64,000 nucleotides of DNA from Pseudomonas orientalis (lineage in GTDB: Bacteria; Pseudomonadota; Gammaproteobacteria; Pseudomonadales; Pseudomonadaceae), in the NCBI RefSeq assembly GCF_001439815.1, contig NZ_JYLM01000003.1, positions 558,001 to 622,000 on the forward strand, in the 5' to 3' direction. Positions 38,652 to 48,423 of the stretch are shown here, in pieces. Within the stretch, counting starts at the first letter, position 1, and each line of letters starts with the position of its first letter. The notes beneath the pieces are model-generated. The model searched no databases, had not been told where the DNA came from, and worked only from the letters and a program-made list of their open reading frames with translations. The position numbers and the translations under genes are program-made.

Positions 38652-39389
38652 TTACTCAGCGGCAGCTACCGGAGCTTCTTCAACGAACTGCTCGGTACCG
38701 CCAGCAACGTGGTTGCGACCACGGATTACAGCGTCAGCCATCGAACCCATGTACAGCTGGATAGCGCGGATTGCGTCATCGTTGCCTGGGATGATGTAGT
38801 CAACGCCTTCCGGGCTGCTGTTGGTATCGACTACGCCGATAACCGGGATGCCCAGCTTGTTGGCTTCGGTGATCGCGATGCGCTCGTGATCAACGTCGAT
38901 AACGAACAGTGCGTCAGGCAGACCGCCCATGTCCTTGATACCACCCAGGGAACGATCGAGCTTTTCCAGGTCGCGAGTGCGCATCAGCGCCTCTTTCTTG
39001 GTCAGCTTGGCGAAGGTACCGTCTTCGGCTTGCACTTCAAGGTCACGCAGACGCTTGATGGAAGCACGGATGGTTTTGAAGTTGGTCAGCATGCCGCCCA
39101 ACCAGCGGTGATCGACGTACGGCGAACCGCAACGTGCTGCTTCTTCAGCAACGATCTTGCCGGCGGAACGCTTGGTGCCGACGAACAGAATCTTGTTTTT
39201 GCCCTGAGCCAGGCGCTCTACGAAGGTCAGCGCTTCGTTGAACATTGGCAGGGTTTTTTCAAGGTTGATGATGTGGATCTTGTTACGTGCGCCGAAAATG
39301 TACTTACCCATTTTCGGGTTCCAGTAACGGGTCTGGTGACCGAAGTGCACACCGGCCTTCAGCATATCGCGCATGTTGACTTGGGACAT
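38652..39389 (-). CDS. rpsB: 30S ribosomal protein S2
   Basis: S2 is a 30S subunit protein needed for S1 binding. The 245-residue length and the [22 protein letters not shown] and [13 protein letters not shown] segments identify it. The 5' leader is about 135 bases from the proposed -10 box, where gammaproteobacterial S2 is known to act as an autogenous repressor. Confidence 0.98.
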   Translation of the reverse strand: MSQVNMRDMLKAGVHFGHQTRYWNPKMGKYIFGARNKIHIINLEKTLPMFNEALTFVERLAQGKNKILFVGTKRSAGKIVAEEAARCGSPYVDHRWLGGMLTNFKTIRASIKRLRDLEVQAEDGTFAKLTKKEALMRTRDLEKLDRSLGGIKDMGGLPDALFVIDVDHERIAITEANKLGIPVIGVVDTNSSPEGVDYIIPGNDDAIRAIQLYMGSMADAVIRGRNHVAGGTEQFVEEAPVAAAE

Positions 39390-39473
39390 GATAGTTCCTT
39401 AATAAGTCGGGTTTGGCCTCCACGTATCCCAATGACCAACCAGCGGCATCAAGGCCTCCGGCACCCAGGTCAT

Positions 39474-39485
39474 CGTGTCGACACG
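39474..39485 (-). promoter_or_regulatory. palindrome in the rpsB leader
   Basis: CGTGTCGACACG is a perfect 12-base palindrome about 85 bases upstream of the rpsB start and downstream of the proposed promoter. It could be part of the S2-binding leader structure. The assignment is by position only. Confidence 0.35.
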
Positions 39486-39530
39486 TGTGTGGATTTAAGC
39501 TCTGCGGGGTATCCCCGGAAAGCGGCGCAT

Positions 39531-39536
39531 TTTATA
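39531..39536 (-). promoter_or_regulatory. putative rpsB -10 box
   Basis: TATAAA, in the context TATAAAATG on the minus strand, is a near-perfect -10 hexamer 142 bases upstream of rpsB. The -35 region is weak (TCCGTT at a 17-base spacing). The G/C-rich sequence downstream would suit a stringently controlled promoter. Confidence 0.5.
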
Positions 39537-39674
39537 CCACAGCATCGGCAAAAACGGAACACGCATTCACGTTTGCCGCGCGTCGCGCTCACGTAAGCCC
39601 TTGAATAGAGCCGACCTACCCCTACCTTATAGAGAGAAGCGATCATCAGAGGCTCATGATTTGACGCCATCGTC

Positions 39675-39683
39675 TGTTAGAAT
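39675..39683 (+). promoter_or_regulatory. putative extended -10 promoter of map
   Basis: TGTTAGAAT combines the TGn extension with a TAGAAT -10 hexamer, about 94 bases upstream of the map start. A TTGACG at 39661 is only 11 bases away, too close to act as the -35 partner, so the extended -10 probably carries recognition. Confidence 0.5.
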
Positions 39684-39776
39684 CGCGTTTTTTGTGGCTT
39701 GTGCGAATTCTGCAACCTTTTGTCGCACGCCCGTAAACCGAATTGATTTCAGCGTATTGCGCTAGAGAGAGCCCGT

Positions 39777-40559
39777 ATGACCGTGAGTTTGAAAACCGCC
39801 GAAGACATCGCCGGCATGCGCATCGCCGGCAAGCTGGCCGCCGACGTGCTGGAAATGATCGCCGAACACGTCAAGCCCGGCGTCACCACCGAAGCCCTGA
39901 ACCAGATCTGCCACGACTATATAGTCAACGTGCAAGGCGCCATCCCTGCGCCGCTGAACTACAAGGGCTTTCCCAAGTCGATCTGCACCTCGGTCAACCA
40001 CGTGGTGTGCCACGGGATTCCGGGTGACAAGCCGTTGAAGGATGGCGACACCCTGAACATCGACGTCACCGTGATCAAGGACCGCTACTTCGGCGACACC
40101 AGCCGCATGTTCCATGTCGGCACCGTGGCGCCGTGGGCCGAGCGCCTGTCCCAGGTGACCCAGGAATGCATGTACAAAGCCATCGAGATCGTCAAGCCTG
40201 GCTGCCGCCTTGGCGATATCGGTGAAGTGATCCAGAAGCACGCCGAAAAGAACGGCTTCTCGGTGGTGCGCGAGTTCTGCGGCCACGGCATTGGCACCGT
40301 GTTCCATGAAGAACCGCAGATCCTGCACTACGGCCGCGCCGGCACCGGCATGGAACTCAAGGCCGGCATGACCTTTACCATCGAGCCGATGATCAACCAG
40401 GGCAAGGCCGATACCAAGGTGTTGGGCGATGGCTGGACTGCCATCACCAAGGACCGCAAGCTCTCGGCCCAGTGGGAACACACCCTGCTGGTCACCGAAA
40501 CCGGCTACGAGATCTTCACCCTGCGCGCCGATGACACGATCCCACGCGTATCGGCATAA
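39777..40559 (+). CDS. map: methionine aminopeptidase, type I
   Basis: Map removes the initiator methionine from nascent proteins. The 260-residue protein contains the expected two-metal site residues in the segments NIDVTVIKDRYFGDTS, GHGIGTVFHEEP and FTIEPMI and a final glutamate near QWEHTLLV. It is divergent from rpsB, a conserved arrangement, and followed by glnD after 63 bases. Confidence 0.98.
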   Translation: MTVSLKTAEDIAGMRIAGKLAADVLEMIAEHVKPGVTTEALNQICHDYIVNVQGAIPAPLNYKGFPKSICTSVNHVVCHGIPGDKPLKDGDTLNIDVTVIKDRYFGDTSRMFHVGTVAPWAERLSQVTQECMYKAIEIVKPGCRLGDIGEVIQKHAEKNGFSVVREFCGHGIGTVFHEEPQILHYGRAGTGMELKAGMTFTIEPMINQGKADTKVLGDGWTAITKDRKLSAQWEHTLLVTETGYEIFTLRADDTIPRVSA

Positions 40560-40622
40560 AGGCCGGACAGGTTTTCCCAACGGTGTAATGACTGACTGAC
40601 AGATAGAAAGGAAAGCCGATCG

Positions 40623-43325
40623 ATGCCCCAGGTGGATCCAGAACTCTTCGACCGTGGCCAGTTCCAGGCCGAACTGGCCTTGAAGGCAAGCCCCATCGCC
40701 GCGTTCAAGAAGGCCATCCGCCAGGCACGCGATGTGCTCGATGCGCGCTTTCGCAGTGGCCGCGACATACGACGGCTGATCGAGGACCGCGCCTGGTTTG
40801 TCGACAATATCCTGCAGAAAGCCTGGGAACAGTTCAGTTGGAGCACCGAGGCGGATATCGCCCTGGTGGCGGTCGGCGGCTACGGGCGTGGCGAGCTGCA
40901 CCCCTACTCCGACATCGACCTGCTGATCCTGCTGGACAGCGCCGATCATGAGATTTTTCGCGATTCCATCGAGCGCTTTCTGACGCTGTTGTGGGACATC
41001 GGCCTGGAAGTCGGCCAGAGCGTACGCTCGGTCGAAGAGTGCGCCGAAGAGGCCCGCGCCGACTTGACGGTCGTCACCAACCTGATGGAAAGCCGTACCA
41101 TCTGTGGCCCCGAGCGCCTGCGCCAGCGCATGCTTGAGGTCACCAGCACCGCGCACATGTGGCCAAGCAAGGAGTTCTTCCTGGCCAAGCACGCCGAGCA
41201 AAAGGCGCGGCACCACAAATACAACGACACCGAATACAACCTGGAACCCAACGTCAAAGGTTCGCCGGGCGGGCTGCGCGATATCCAGACGATTTTGTGG
41301 GTAGCCCGTCGCCAGTACGGTACCCTGAACCTGCGCGCCCTGGCCGGCGAGGGTTTTCTGGTGGAGAGCGAAAACGCGCTGCTGGCCTCGTCCCAGGAGT
41401 TCCTGTGGAAAGTGCGCTACGCCCTGCACATGCTTGCCGGGCGCTCCGAGGACCGCCTGCTGTTCGACCATCAGCGTTCCATCGCCACCCTGCTGGGTTT
41501 TGAAGGCGAAGACGCGAAGACCAGCATCGAAAGCTTCATGCAGCAGTATTACCGGGTGGTGATGAGCATTGCACAGCTCAGCGACCTGATCATCCAGCAC
41601 TTCGAAGAAGTGATCCTGGCGCCCGAAGACGAAGCGCCGCCGCAGCCGATCAACGCACGCTTCCAATTGCATGATGGCTATATCGAGGCGCGCAACGACA
41701 ACGTGTTCAGCCGCACGCCGTTCGCCATGCTGGAGATCTTCGTGCTGATGGCCCAGCAGCCGGAAATCAAAGGCGTGCGCGCCGACACCATCCGCCTGCT
41801 GCGGGAAAACCGTCATCTGATCGACGACGCGTTTCGTCACGACATCCGCAACACCAGCCTGTTTATCGAACTGTTCAAGTGCAAGATCGGCATCCACCGC
41901 AACCTGCGGCGGATGAACCGCTACGGCATCCTCGGGCGTTACCTGCCGGAGTTCGGCTTTATCGTCGGGCAAATGCAGCATGACCTGTTCCACATCTATA
42001 CCGTGGACGCCCACACCCTGAACCTGATCAAGCACTTGCGTAAGTTGCAGTACACCCAGGTGTCAGAAAAATTCCCACTGGCCAGCAAGCTCATGGCCAA
42101 GCTGCCCAAGCCGGAACTGATTTACCTGGCCGGCCTGTACCATGACATCGGCAAAGGTCGGCATGGCGATCACTCGGAGATCGGCGCGGTCGATGCCGAA
42201 GCGTTCTGCCAGCGTCACCAGTTGCCATTGTGGGACAGCCGCCTGATTGTCTGGCTGGTGCAGAATCATCTGGTGATGTCGACCACCGCCCAGCGCAAGG
42301 ACCTGTCCGACCCGCAAGTCATCCACGATTTCGCGCAGATCGTCGGCGACGAGACCCGCCTCGACTACCTCTACGTGCTCACCGTCTCGGACATCAACGC
42401 CACCAACCCCACGCTCTGGAATTCCTGGCGTGCCAGCCTGTTGCGCCAGTTGTACACCGAGACCAAGCGCGCCCTGCGCCGCGGCCTGGAAAACCCGGTG
42501 GACCGTGAAGAGCAGATCCGCCGCACCCAAAGCGCGGCCCTGGATATCCTGGTGCGCGGCGGCAACGACCCGGATGACGTCGAGCAACTGTGGTCGCAAC
42601 TGGGTGACGATTACTTCCTGCGCCACACCGCCGGGGATGTCGCCTGGCACAGTGACGCCATTCTTCAACAGCCGCCCGATGGCGGCCCGCTGGTGCTGAT
42701 CAAGGAGACTACCCAGCGCGAATTCGAAGGCGGCACGCAGATTTTCATCTACGCGCCCGACCAGCACGACTTCTTCGCCGTGACCGTGGCGGCCATGGAC
42801 CAGCTCAACCTGAACATCCATGACGCCCGGGTGATCACCTCCAGCAGCCAGTTCACCCTCGACACCTATATTGTGCTCGACACCGATGGCGACTCGATTG
42901 GCGATAATCCGGTGCGCGTGAAGAAGATCCGCGAAGGCCTGACCGAAGCCCTGCGCAACCCGGATGATTACCCGACCATCATCCAGCGCCGCGTACCGCG
43001 CCAGCTCAAGCACTTTGCCTTTGCGCCCCAGGTGACTATTTCCAACGACGCCCAGCGTCCGGTTACCGTGCTGGAACTCAGCGCGCCGGACCGGCCGGGT
43101 TTGCTGGCGCGCATCGGCGGGATTTTCCTGGAGTTCGACCTGTCGCTGCAAAACGCCAAGATCGCGACCCTCGGCGAGCGCGTGGAGGACGTGTTCTTCA
43201 TCACCGACGCCGACAATCAGCCGCTGTCCGATCCTGAGCTGTGCCGCCGTTTGCAGGCTGCGATCGTGGAGCAATTGAGCGTGACCCAGGAACCGGGCGT
43301 CGAACTGACGCGATTGACCCTATGA
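40623..43325 (+). CDS. glnD: bifunctional PII uridylyltransferase / uridylyl-removing enzyme
   Basis: GlnD senses glutamine and adds or removes UMP on PII proteins, controlling nitrogen assimilation. The 900-residue protein has a nucleotidyltransferase domain with [19 protein letters not shown] (about 85-103), an HD hydrolase domain with [13 protein letters not shown] (near 505), and two C-terminal ACT domains (about 705-785 and 815-895) that bind glutamine. The sequence is complete. The map-glnD-dapC order is conserved in Pseudomonas. Confidence 0.98.
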   Translation: MPQVDPELFDRGQFQAELALKASPIAAFKKAIRQARDVLDARFRSGRDIRRLIEDRAWFVDNILQKAWEQFSWSTEADIALVAVGGYGRGELHPYSDIDLLILLDSADHEIFRDSIERFLTLLWDIGLEVGQSVRSVEECAEEARADLTVVTNLMESRTICGPERLRQRMLEVTSTAHMWPSKEFFLAKHAEQKARHHKYNDTEYNLEPNVKGSPGGLRDIQTILWVARRQYGTLNLRALAGEGFLVESENALLASSQEFLWKVRYALHMLAGRSEDRLLFDHQRSIATLLGFEGEDAKTSIESFMQQYYRVVMSIAQLSDLIIQHFEEVILAPEDEAPPQPINARFQLHDGYIEARNDNVFSRTPFAMLEIFVLMAQQPEIKGVRADTIRLLRENRHLIDDAFRHDIRNTSLFIELFKCKIGIHRNLRRMNRYGILGRYLPEFGFIVGQMQHDLFHIYTVDAHTLNLIKHLRKLQYTQVSEKFPLASKLMAKLPKPELIYLAGLYHDIGKGRHGDHSEIGAVDAEAFCQRHQLPLWDSRLIVWLVQNHLVMSTTAQRKDLSDPQVIHDFAQIVGDETRLDYLYVLTVSDINATNPTLWNSWRASLLRQLYTETKRALRRGLENPVDREEQIRRTQSAALDILVRGGNDPDDVEQLWSQLGDDYFLRHTAGDVAWHSDAILQQPPDGGPLVLIKETTQREFEGGTQIFIYAPDQHDFFAVTVAAMDQLNLNIHDARVITSSSQFTLDTYIVLDTDGDSIGDNPVRVKKIREGLTEALRNPDDYPTIIQRRVPRQLKHFAFAPQVTISNDAQRPVTVLELSAPDRPGLLARIGGIFLEFDLSLQNAKIATLGERVEDVFFITDADNQPLSDPELCRRLQAAIVEQLSVTQEPGVELTRLTL

Positions 43326-43337
43326 ACACCGGGTTTA

Positions 43338-43427
43338 TGTGGGAGGGAGCTTGCTCCCGATAGCGGCCTGTCAGTTGATCTCTTTTTTTGCTGATCCACC
43401 GCTATCGGGGGCAAGCCCCCTCCCACC
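43338..43427. repeat. REP doublet (REPIN) between glnD and dapC
   Basis: The left copy (TGTGGGAGGGAGCTTGCTCC from 43338) belongs to the GGGAGC subtype, while the inverted right copy (GGGGGCAAGCCCCCTCCCAC) is the GGGGGC subtype, so the two arms differ. It lies 12 bases after the glnD stop codon. Confidence 0.88.
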
Positions 43428-43485
43428 TTTAGCTCTGCCATGCCTGCAGACCGCATACTTTCCACCGAATTGAACGAGACTTGCG

Positions 43486-44685
43486 ATGAACAACGCCCTG
43501 AACCAGCTGCAGCCTTACCCGTTCGAGAAACTGCGCGCCCTGCTCGGCAGCGTCACACCGAACCCGGACAAACGCCCGATTGCGCTGTCCATCGGCGAAC
43601 CCAAGCACAAATCTCCGGCGTTCGTCGCCGAGGCGCTGAGCAACAACCTCGACCAGATGGCGGTGTACCCGACCACGCTGGGCATCCCCGCACTGCGCGA
43701 GGCGATTGGCGCCTGGTGTGAGCGTCGCTTCAACGTCCCTGCAGGCTGGCTGGACCCGGCGCGCAACATCCTGCCGGTCAACGGTACGCGAGAGGCGTTG
43801 TTTGCTTTTACCCAGGCCGTGGTCAATCGCGGTGACGACGCGCTGGTGGTGAGCCCGAACCCCTTCTACCAGATCTACGAAGGCGCGGCGTTCCTCGCCG
43901 GGGCCAAGCCGCATTACCTGGCGTGCCTGGACACCAATGGCTTCAACCCGGACTTCGATGCCGTGTCGCCGGACATCTGGAAACGTTGCCAGATCCTGTT
44001 CCTGTGCTCCCCCGGCAACCCGACCGGCGCGCTGATTCCGCTGGACACTCTGAAAAAGCTGATCGCCCTGGCCGACCAGTACGACTTCGTGATTGCCGCC
44101 GACGAATGCTACAGCGAGCTGTACTTCGACGAACAAACCCCGCCGCCGGGCCTGTTGAGCGCCTGCGTCGAACTGGGTCACCAGGACTTCAAGCGTTGCG
44201 TGGTGTTCCACAGCCTGTCCAAGCGTTCCAACCTGCCCGGCCTGCGCTCGGGCTTTGTCGCCGGCGACGCCGAGGTTCTCAAGGCTTTCCTGCTTTACCG
44301 CACCTACCACGGCTGCGCGATGCCGGTGCAAACCCAGCTGGCCAGCATCGCCGCCTGGCAGGATGAAGCCCATGTATTGGCCAACCGTGATCTGTATCGC
44401 GAGAAGTTCGATGCAGTGCTGGCCATCCTCAAGCCCGTGCTGGACGTGCAACATCCGGACGGAGGTTTCTACCTGTGGCCGAATGTGAATGGCGACGACG
44501 CCGCCTTTTGCCGCGACCTGTTCGTGGAAGAACATGTGACCGTGGTGCCGGGCTCTTATCTGTCTCGCGAAGTGGACGGTTTCAATCCAGGCGCAGGGCG
44601 TGTGCGCCTGGCATTGGTTGCGCCCTTGGCCGAATGCGTCGAAGCGGCGGAGCGGATCCGCGCGTTCATTCAGCGCCACGGTTGA
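43486..44685 (+). CDS. dapC: succinyldiaminopimelate transaminase
   Basis: DapC makes N-succinyl-L,L-diaminopimelate in the succinylase branch of lysine and peptidoglycan precursor synthesis, between DapD (47320) and DapE (53998). The 399-residue fold-type I aminotransferase has the PLP lysine in FHSLSKRSNLPGLRSG and SPGNPTG typical of the family. It is preceded by a REP doublet and follows glnD. Confidence 0.95.
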   Translation: MNNALNQLQPYPFEKLRALLGSVTPNPDKRPIALSIGEPKHKSPAFVAEALSNNLDQMAVYPTTLGIPALREAIGAWCERRFNVPAGWLDPARNILPVNGTREALFAFTQAVVNRGDDALVVSPNPFYQIYEGAAFLAGAKPHYLACLDTNGFNPDFDAVSPDIWKRCQILFLCSPGNPTGALIPLDTLKKLIALADQYDFVIAADECYSELYFDEQTPPPGLLSACVELGHQDFKRCVVFHSLSKRSNLPGLRSGFVAGDAEVLKAFLLYRTYHGCAMPVQTQLASIAAWQDEAHVLANRDLYREKFDAVLAILKPVLDVQHPDGGFYLWPNVNGDDAAFCRDLFVEEHVTVVPGSYLSREVDGFNPGAGRVRLALVAPLAECVEAAERIRAFIQRHG

Positions 44686-44799
44686 GGTTCAAGCCGCTCC
44701 CACGCGGTGGGGGCGGCCGTTACTGATGTATCTTGCAACCCATAAGCGGGATAACTGTTCCACCCACGTTCATCTGGTACAAATGCTCAGGTGAACGAC

Positions 44800-45063
44800 A
44801 TGCCTCTCACAATCCCAGCCAGTCCCGTCAGTACACTTGCACGCAATCAGGTAAAGGCCTCTGCAAACCATGATGACAAATCCATCATGCACTATGGCTT
44901 TCCCGCTTCAAGCCTCAATAGTGGCCCTCACATCCCTCGCAACTTCAAACTGTCTGAGGACGATAAAAAATTCATGCAGTCGCTTTATCCAGAAGATAAA
45001 ACCCTGTGGGGCAAACTGCTCAATTCAAGCATCCGGGCAATGATCAGCCCCACCACTACTTGA
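44800..45063 (+). CDS. 87-aa mini-protein resembling the C-terminal part of a metzincin (astacin-like) protease
   Basis: The start at 44800 follows CAGGTGA at a five-base spacing; a GTG three codons earlier is possible. Residues 28-32 read SIMHY, the Met-turn signature of astacin-type metzincins. Residues 51-64 read LSEDDKKFMQSLYP, which matches the LSxxD...LYP segment that follows the Met-turn by about 30 residues in those enzymes. No HExxHxxGxxH zinc site is encoded in frame upstream, so it cannot be an active protease as it stands. It appears either to be a remnant left after deletion of the catalytic part or a small protein of new function. Its last eight bases overlap the end of the convergent antiporter gene. 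Confidence 0.6.
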   Translation: MPLTIPASPVSTLARNQVKASANHDDKSIMHYGFPASSLNSGPHIPRNFKLSEDDKKFMQSLYPEDKTLWGKLLNSSIRAMISPTTT

Positions 45064-46699
45064 CACTTCCCAAATTCGCTTCACTCATATCCAGGTCCGC
45101 CAGTACTTCGCGCAGAACATCGTCGCCAATCTGGTGCTGGCGGCTCAAACGGTAGAGTTCCAGGCGCTGCGCGCGTAGCGCCTTGAGCCTCAGCCTGCGC
45201 TCCAGCTGATCCATCTGCAGCGCCAGTGCCTGAGCCTCGGCCGAGTCATTGAATACGTCCAACTGATGACGATACTCCGCCATCAGCCGCGCCTTGAGCT
45301 CGGTGGCCAATGCAGCCTGAGCGGCGTCCGGCGTCTGGGCTTCGACGGGCTCTTCGACCTCCAGCGCATGGATCGCCGCCACGGCGGTCTTTTTCCAGGC
45401 CTCGCGCACTTCGTTTTGGCGCTTTTCATCCGGGCCTTTCTCGACACCACGCAGCAGCAATGGCAGGGCAATACAGGCAGCGACCAGTGACAACAAGATG
45501 ACTCCGGCAGCAATAAAGATCAGCAGGTCACGCTCGGGAAAATCCTGGCCCGGCGCCAGCAGCAAGGGCACCGACATGACACCCGCCAACGTCACCGCAC
45601 CGCGTACGCCGCCGACAGTCAACAACCAGCAGGAACGGGCCGTCGGCACCAGGGTCAGCGCACTTTTGCCGCGCAGCCTGCGCAGCAGACCGGACAGCCG
45701 CCAGATGCTCTGCACCCAGATAAAGCGTAATACCACCAGCACCAGGAAGATCGCCACCACATCCAGGCAGCGGTAAAACAAAGTAGGCCACAGCGTGGGT
45801 TCATGACTGACCACGGCCTTGATGATGTCCGGCAGTTGCAGGCCGAGCAGCAGGAAGATCAAACCGTTGAAGGCAAACTCCAGCAACGACCACACGCTGC
45901 GGTTGAGCAGGCGCGTGCTGGTCTGGCGCGGCAACAGGTCGAGCCAGCTTTGCATCATGCCCGCCGCCACCGCCGAGAGAATGCCGGACGCGCCCAGGCG
46001 TTCAGCCAGTACGTAGGCGGCAAAGGGCAGCAACAGCATGAACACCACGTGGGTCGCCGGATCATCCCAACCCCGCGCAATCATCCAGGCGCGCAGCCGG
46101 CCGACCAGCCAGCTCAACGCCACCCCGATCGCCAGCCCGCCCACCGCCACCAGTACAAACGTCAGGCTGGCATCGGCCAGCGAAAACACTCCGGTCAACG
46201 CCGCCGCCAGGGCGAATTTGAAAGTCACCAGGCCCGAAGCGTCATTCATCAAGGCTTCGCCCTGAAGCATATGCATCAATGGCTTGGGCAAACGATTCTG
46301 GGAAATGGCTGACACGGCCACGGCGTCCGTGGGCGACAGCACCGCCGCCAGGGCAAAGGCCACGGGCAAGGGAATCGAGGGCAGCAACCAGTGAATGAAG
46401 TAACCGGCACCGACCACGGTGAACAGCACCAACCCCACCGCCAATGTCAGGATCGGCCCGCGCAAACGCCACAATTCACGCTTGGGCATGCGCCAGCCAT
46501 CGGAAAACAGCAACGGCGGCAAGAACAGAAACAGAAACAGCTCCGGGTCCAGCGCCACGTGCAGGCCTAATGTGGGCCAGGCCAGCAAGGCGCCGGCGGC
46601 AATCTGCAGCAACGGCAACGGCAGTGGGATGATGCGCCCGACCAGGCGCGAAACGCTGACCAGCATCAGCAGGATCAGTACGGTGTAAGCGGTTTGCAT
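45056..46699 (-). CDS. CPA1-family Na+/H+ antiporter
   Basis: The start at 46699 gives 547 residues with about twelve membrane helices in the first 400. The transport core is visible as LSPTDAVAVSAI (about 121-132) and GEALMNDASGLVTF with the N152-D153 pair that marks electroneutral CPA1 exchangers such as NhaP. The C-terminal 130 residues are cytoplasmic, charged and probably helical. It likely exports Na+ (or K+) in exchange for protons. An antiporter at this position between dapC and dapD is, from memory, also found in other pseudomonads. The ion preference cannot be read from sequence. Confidence 0.92.
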   Translation of the reverse strand: MQTAYTVLILLMLVSVSRLVGRIIPLPLPLLQIAAGALLAWPTLGLHVALDPELFLFLFLPPLLFSDGWRMPKRELWRLRGPILTLAVGLVLFTVVGAGYFIHWLLPSIPLPVAFALAAVLSPTDAVAVSAISQNRLPKPLMHMLQGEALMNDASGLVTFKFALAAALTGVFSLADASLTFVLVAVGGLAIGVALSWLVGRLRAWMIARGWDDPATHVVFMLLLPFAAYVLAERLGASGILSAVAAGMMQSWLDLLPRQTSTRLLNRSVWSLLEFAFNGLIFLLLGLQLPDIIKAVVSHEPTLWPTLFYRCLDVVAIFLVLVVLRFIWVQSIWRLSGLLRRLRGKSALTLVPTARSCWLLTVGGVRGAVTLAGVMSVPLLLAPGQDFPERDLLIFIAAGVILLSLVAACIALPLLLRGVEKGPDEKRQNEVREAWKKTAVAAIHALEVEEPVEAQTPDAAQAALATELKARLMAEYRHQLDVFNDSAEAQALALQMDQLERRLRLKALRAQRLELYRLSRQHQIGDDVLREVLADLDMSEANLGSVK

Positions 46700-46924
46700 A
46701 ACGCGGGTTTCCCGGACAATCGACTTGCAATGACACACATCAGGCAACAACTGGCCGTCGAAGTGCCCTATTACCCGGCTATGTTAACTGGCTATGTTAC
46801 GCGCCAATGCCGCGCTTGCGTTTACACAAAAGTCGCACCTTGCTGACGGGCGGCGCCGAAACGCGCTGGCCGTGGCATAATCCCCGATCTTTCATTTTTC
46901 ATTGGTCCAGAGGGGGGCAATTCC

Positions 46925-47287
46925 TTGACTGCTTCAAGCAAAACCTTGCACCTTTTCGGCATCAAAGCCTGCGACACCATGAAAAAGGCGCGCACCTGGC
47001 TCGATGAGCACGCGGTGAGCTATGAGTTCCATGATTACAAAACGGCCGGTATCGACCGCGAACACTTGACCCAATGGTGCAACGAGCACGGTTGGCAGGT
47101 GGTGTTGAACCGTGCGGGCACGACTTTTCGCAAACTCGAAGACGAACGCAAAGCCGATCTCGATCAGTCGAAAGCCATTGAATTGATGCTCGCACAACCC
47201 TCGATGATCAAGCGCCCGGTGCTCGATCTCGGTGACAGAACCCTGATTGGCTTCAAGCCAGATAGTTATTCGGCGGCCCTCAAGTAG
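46925..47287 (+). CDS. yffB: ArsC/Spx-family reductase YffB-like
   Basis: A 120-residue thioredoxin-fold protein of the ArsC-like family. The single N-terminal motif GIKACDTMKKAR (C16) and the RPVLDLG segment near 97-103 match YffB rather than true arsenate reductases, and the role is probably a glutathione-dependent thiol reductase. The start codon is TTG at 46925 with GAGGGGGG upstream. It precedes dapD by 32 bases and could share its transcript. Confidence 0.9.
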   Translation: MTASSKTLHLFGIKACDTMKKARTWLDEHAVSYEFHDYKTAGIDREHLTQWCNEHGWQVVLNRAGTTFRKLEDERKADLDQSKAIELMLAQPSMIKRPVLDLGDRTLIGFKPDSYSAALK

Positions 47288-47319
47288 GTCAGCCCTTCCA
47301 TTTTTGTAGAGGTAACAGC

Positions 47320-48354
47320 ATGTCCCATTCCCTGTTCAGCCTGGGCTTCGGCGTCGGCACTCAGAACCGCCAAGGTGCTTGGCTGGAAGTGTTTTACGCA
47401 CAGCCGCTGCTCAATCCATCGGCTGAAATCGTCACGGCCATTGCACCGATCCTGGGTTATACCGAAGGCAATCAGGCGATCACTTTCACCATCAGCCAGG
47501 CGCTGCAGCTGGCCGACGCGCTCAAAAATGTCGATGCCACCCAAGCTGCACTGCTCAATCGACTCGCCGAGAGCCACACACCGCTGGTCGCGACACTGCT
47601 GGCCGAAGACGCCGCGCTGACCTCCACGCCTGAGGCCTACCTCAAGCTGCATTTGCTGTCCCATCGCCTGGCCAAGCCCCACGGCTTGAGCCTGGCCGGT
47701 GTGTTCCCGCAACTGCCGAACGTGGCCTGGACCAGCCAGGGCGCCATCGATATCAATGAGCTGGCCGAACGCCAGCTGGAAGCGCGCCTGCGGGGCGAGC
47801 TGCTGGAAGTGTTCTCGGTGGACAAATTCCCGAAAATGACCGACTACGTGGTGCCCAGCGGTGTGCGTATCGCTGACGCAGCCCGTCTGCGCCTGGGCGC
47901 CTATGTCGGCGAAGGCACCACCGTGATGCACGAAGGTTTCGTCAACTTCAACGCCGGTACCGAAGGCCCGGGCATGATCGAAGGCCGCGTATCGGCAGGC
48001 GTGTTCGTCGGCAAGGGTTCGGACCTGGGCGGCGGCTGTTCCACCATGGGCACCCTGTCGGGTGGCGGCAACATCGTGATCAAGGTCGGCGAAGGCTGCC
48101 TGATCGGCGCCAATGCCGGTATCGGTATCCCGCTGGGCGACCGCAACACCGTGGAGTCCGGCCTGTACGTGACCGCCGGGACCAAGGTTGCGTTGCTGGA
48201 CGAGAACAACCAACTGGTCAAAGTGGTCAAGGCGCGTGAACTGGCCGGCCAGCCGGACCTGCTGTTCCGCCGCAACTCCGAGACCGGTGCCGTGGAGTGC
48301 AAAACCCACAAATCGGCCATCGAACTGAACGAAGCGCTGCACGCTCACAACTAA
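47320..48354 (+). CDS. dapD: 2,3,4,5-tetrahydropyridine-2,6-dicarboxylate N-succinyltransferase
   Basis: DapD succinylates tetrahydrodipicolinate, the step before DapC. The 344-residue length corresponds to the longer Pseudomonas type of DapD with an extended N-terminal domain. The hexapeptide beta-helix lies at about 180-290 (GAYVGEGTTVMHEGFVN, GCLIGANAGIGIPLG). It is followed by a stable hairpin. Confidence 0.96.
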   Translation: MSHSLFSLGFGVGTQNRQGAWLEVFYAQPLLNPSAEIVTAIAPILGYTEGNQAITFTISQALQLADALKNVDATQAALLNRLAESHTPLVATLLAEDAALTSTPEAYLKLHLLSHRLAKPHGLSLAGVFPQLPNVAWTSQGAIDINELAERQLEARLRGELLEVFSVDKFPKMTDYVVPSGVRIADAARLRLGAYVGEGTTVMHEGFVNFNAGTEGPGMIEGRVSAGVFVGKGSDLGGGCSTMGTLSGGGNIVIKVGEGCLIGANAGIGIPLGDRNTVESGLYVTAGTKVALLDENNQLVKVVKARELAGQPDLLFRRNSETGAVECKTHKSAIELNEALHAHN

Positions 48355-48375
48355 GCAGCCACTCGATGCCCCCTG

Positions 48376-48403
48376 GCGAGCCGCACCTTCGCGTGCGGCT
48401 CGC
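48376..48403 (+). terminator. hairpin after dapD, probable terminator
   Basis: An 11-base perfect stem (GCGAGCCGCAC with GTGCGGCTCGC) has a six-base loop and is followed by TTATACGAGTTTT, an imperfect T-rich tract. It lies 21 bases after the dapD stop. Confidence 0.6.
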
Positions 48404-48423
48404 TTATACGAGTTTTGAACATC

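Noticed and set aside
39661..39683. TTGACG and TAGAAT as a classical -35/-10 pair for map
   Set aside because: The spacer is only 11 bases. The TGTTAGAAT extended -10 alone is a better reading.
39762..42035. 757-codon open frame on the minus strand opposite map and glnD
   Set aside because: It spans two well-established genes and their spacer, with no recognisable domain. It is an antisense artefact of codon bias.
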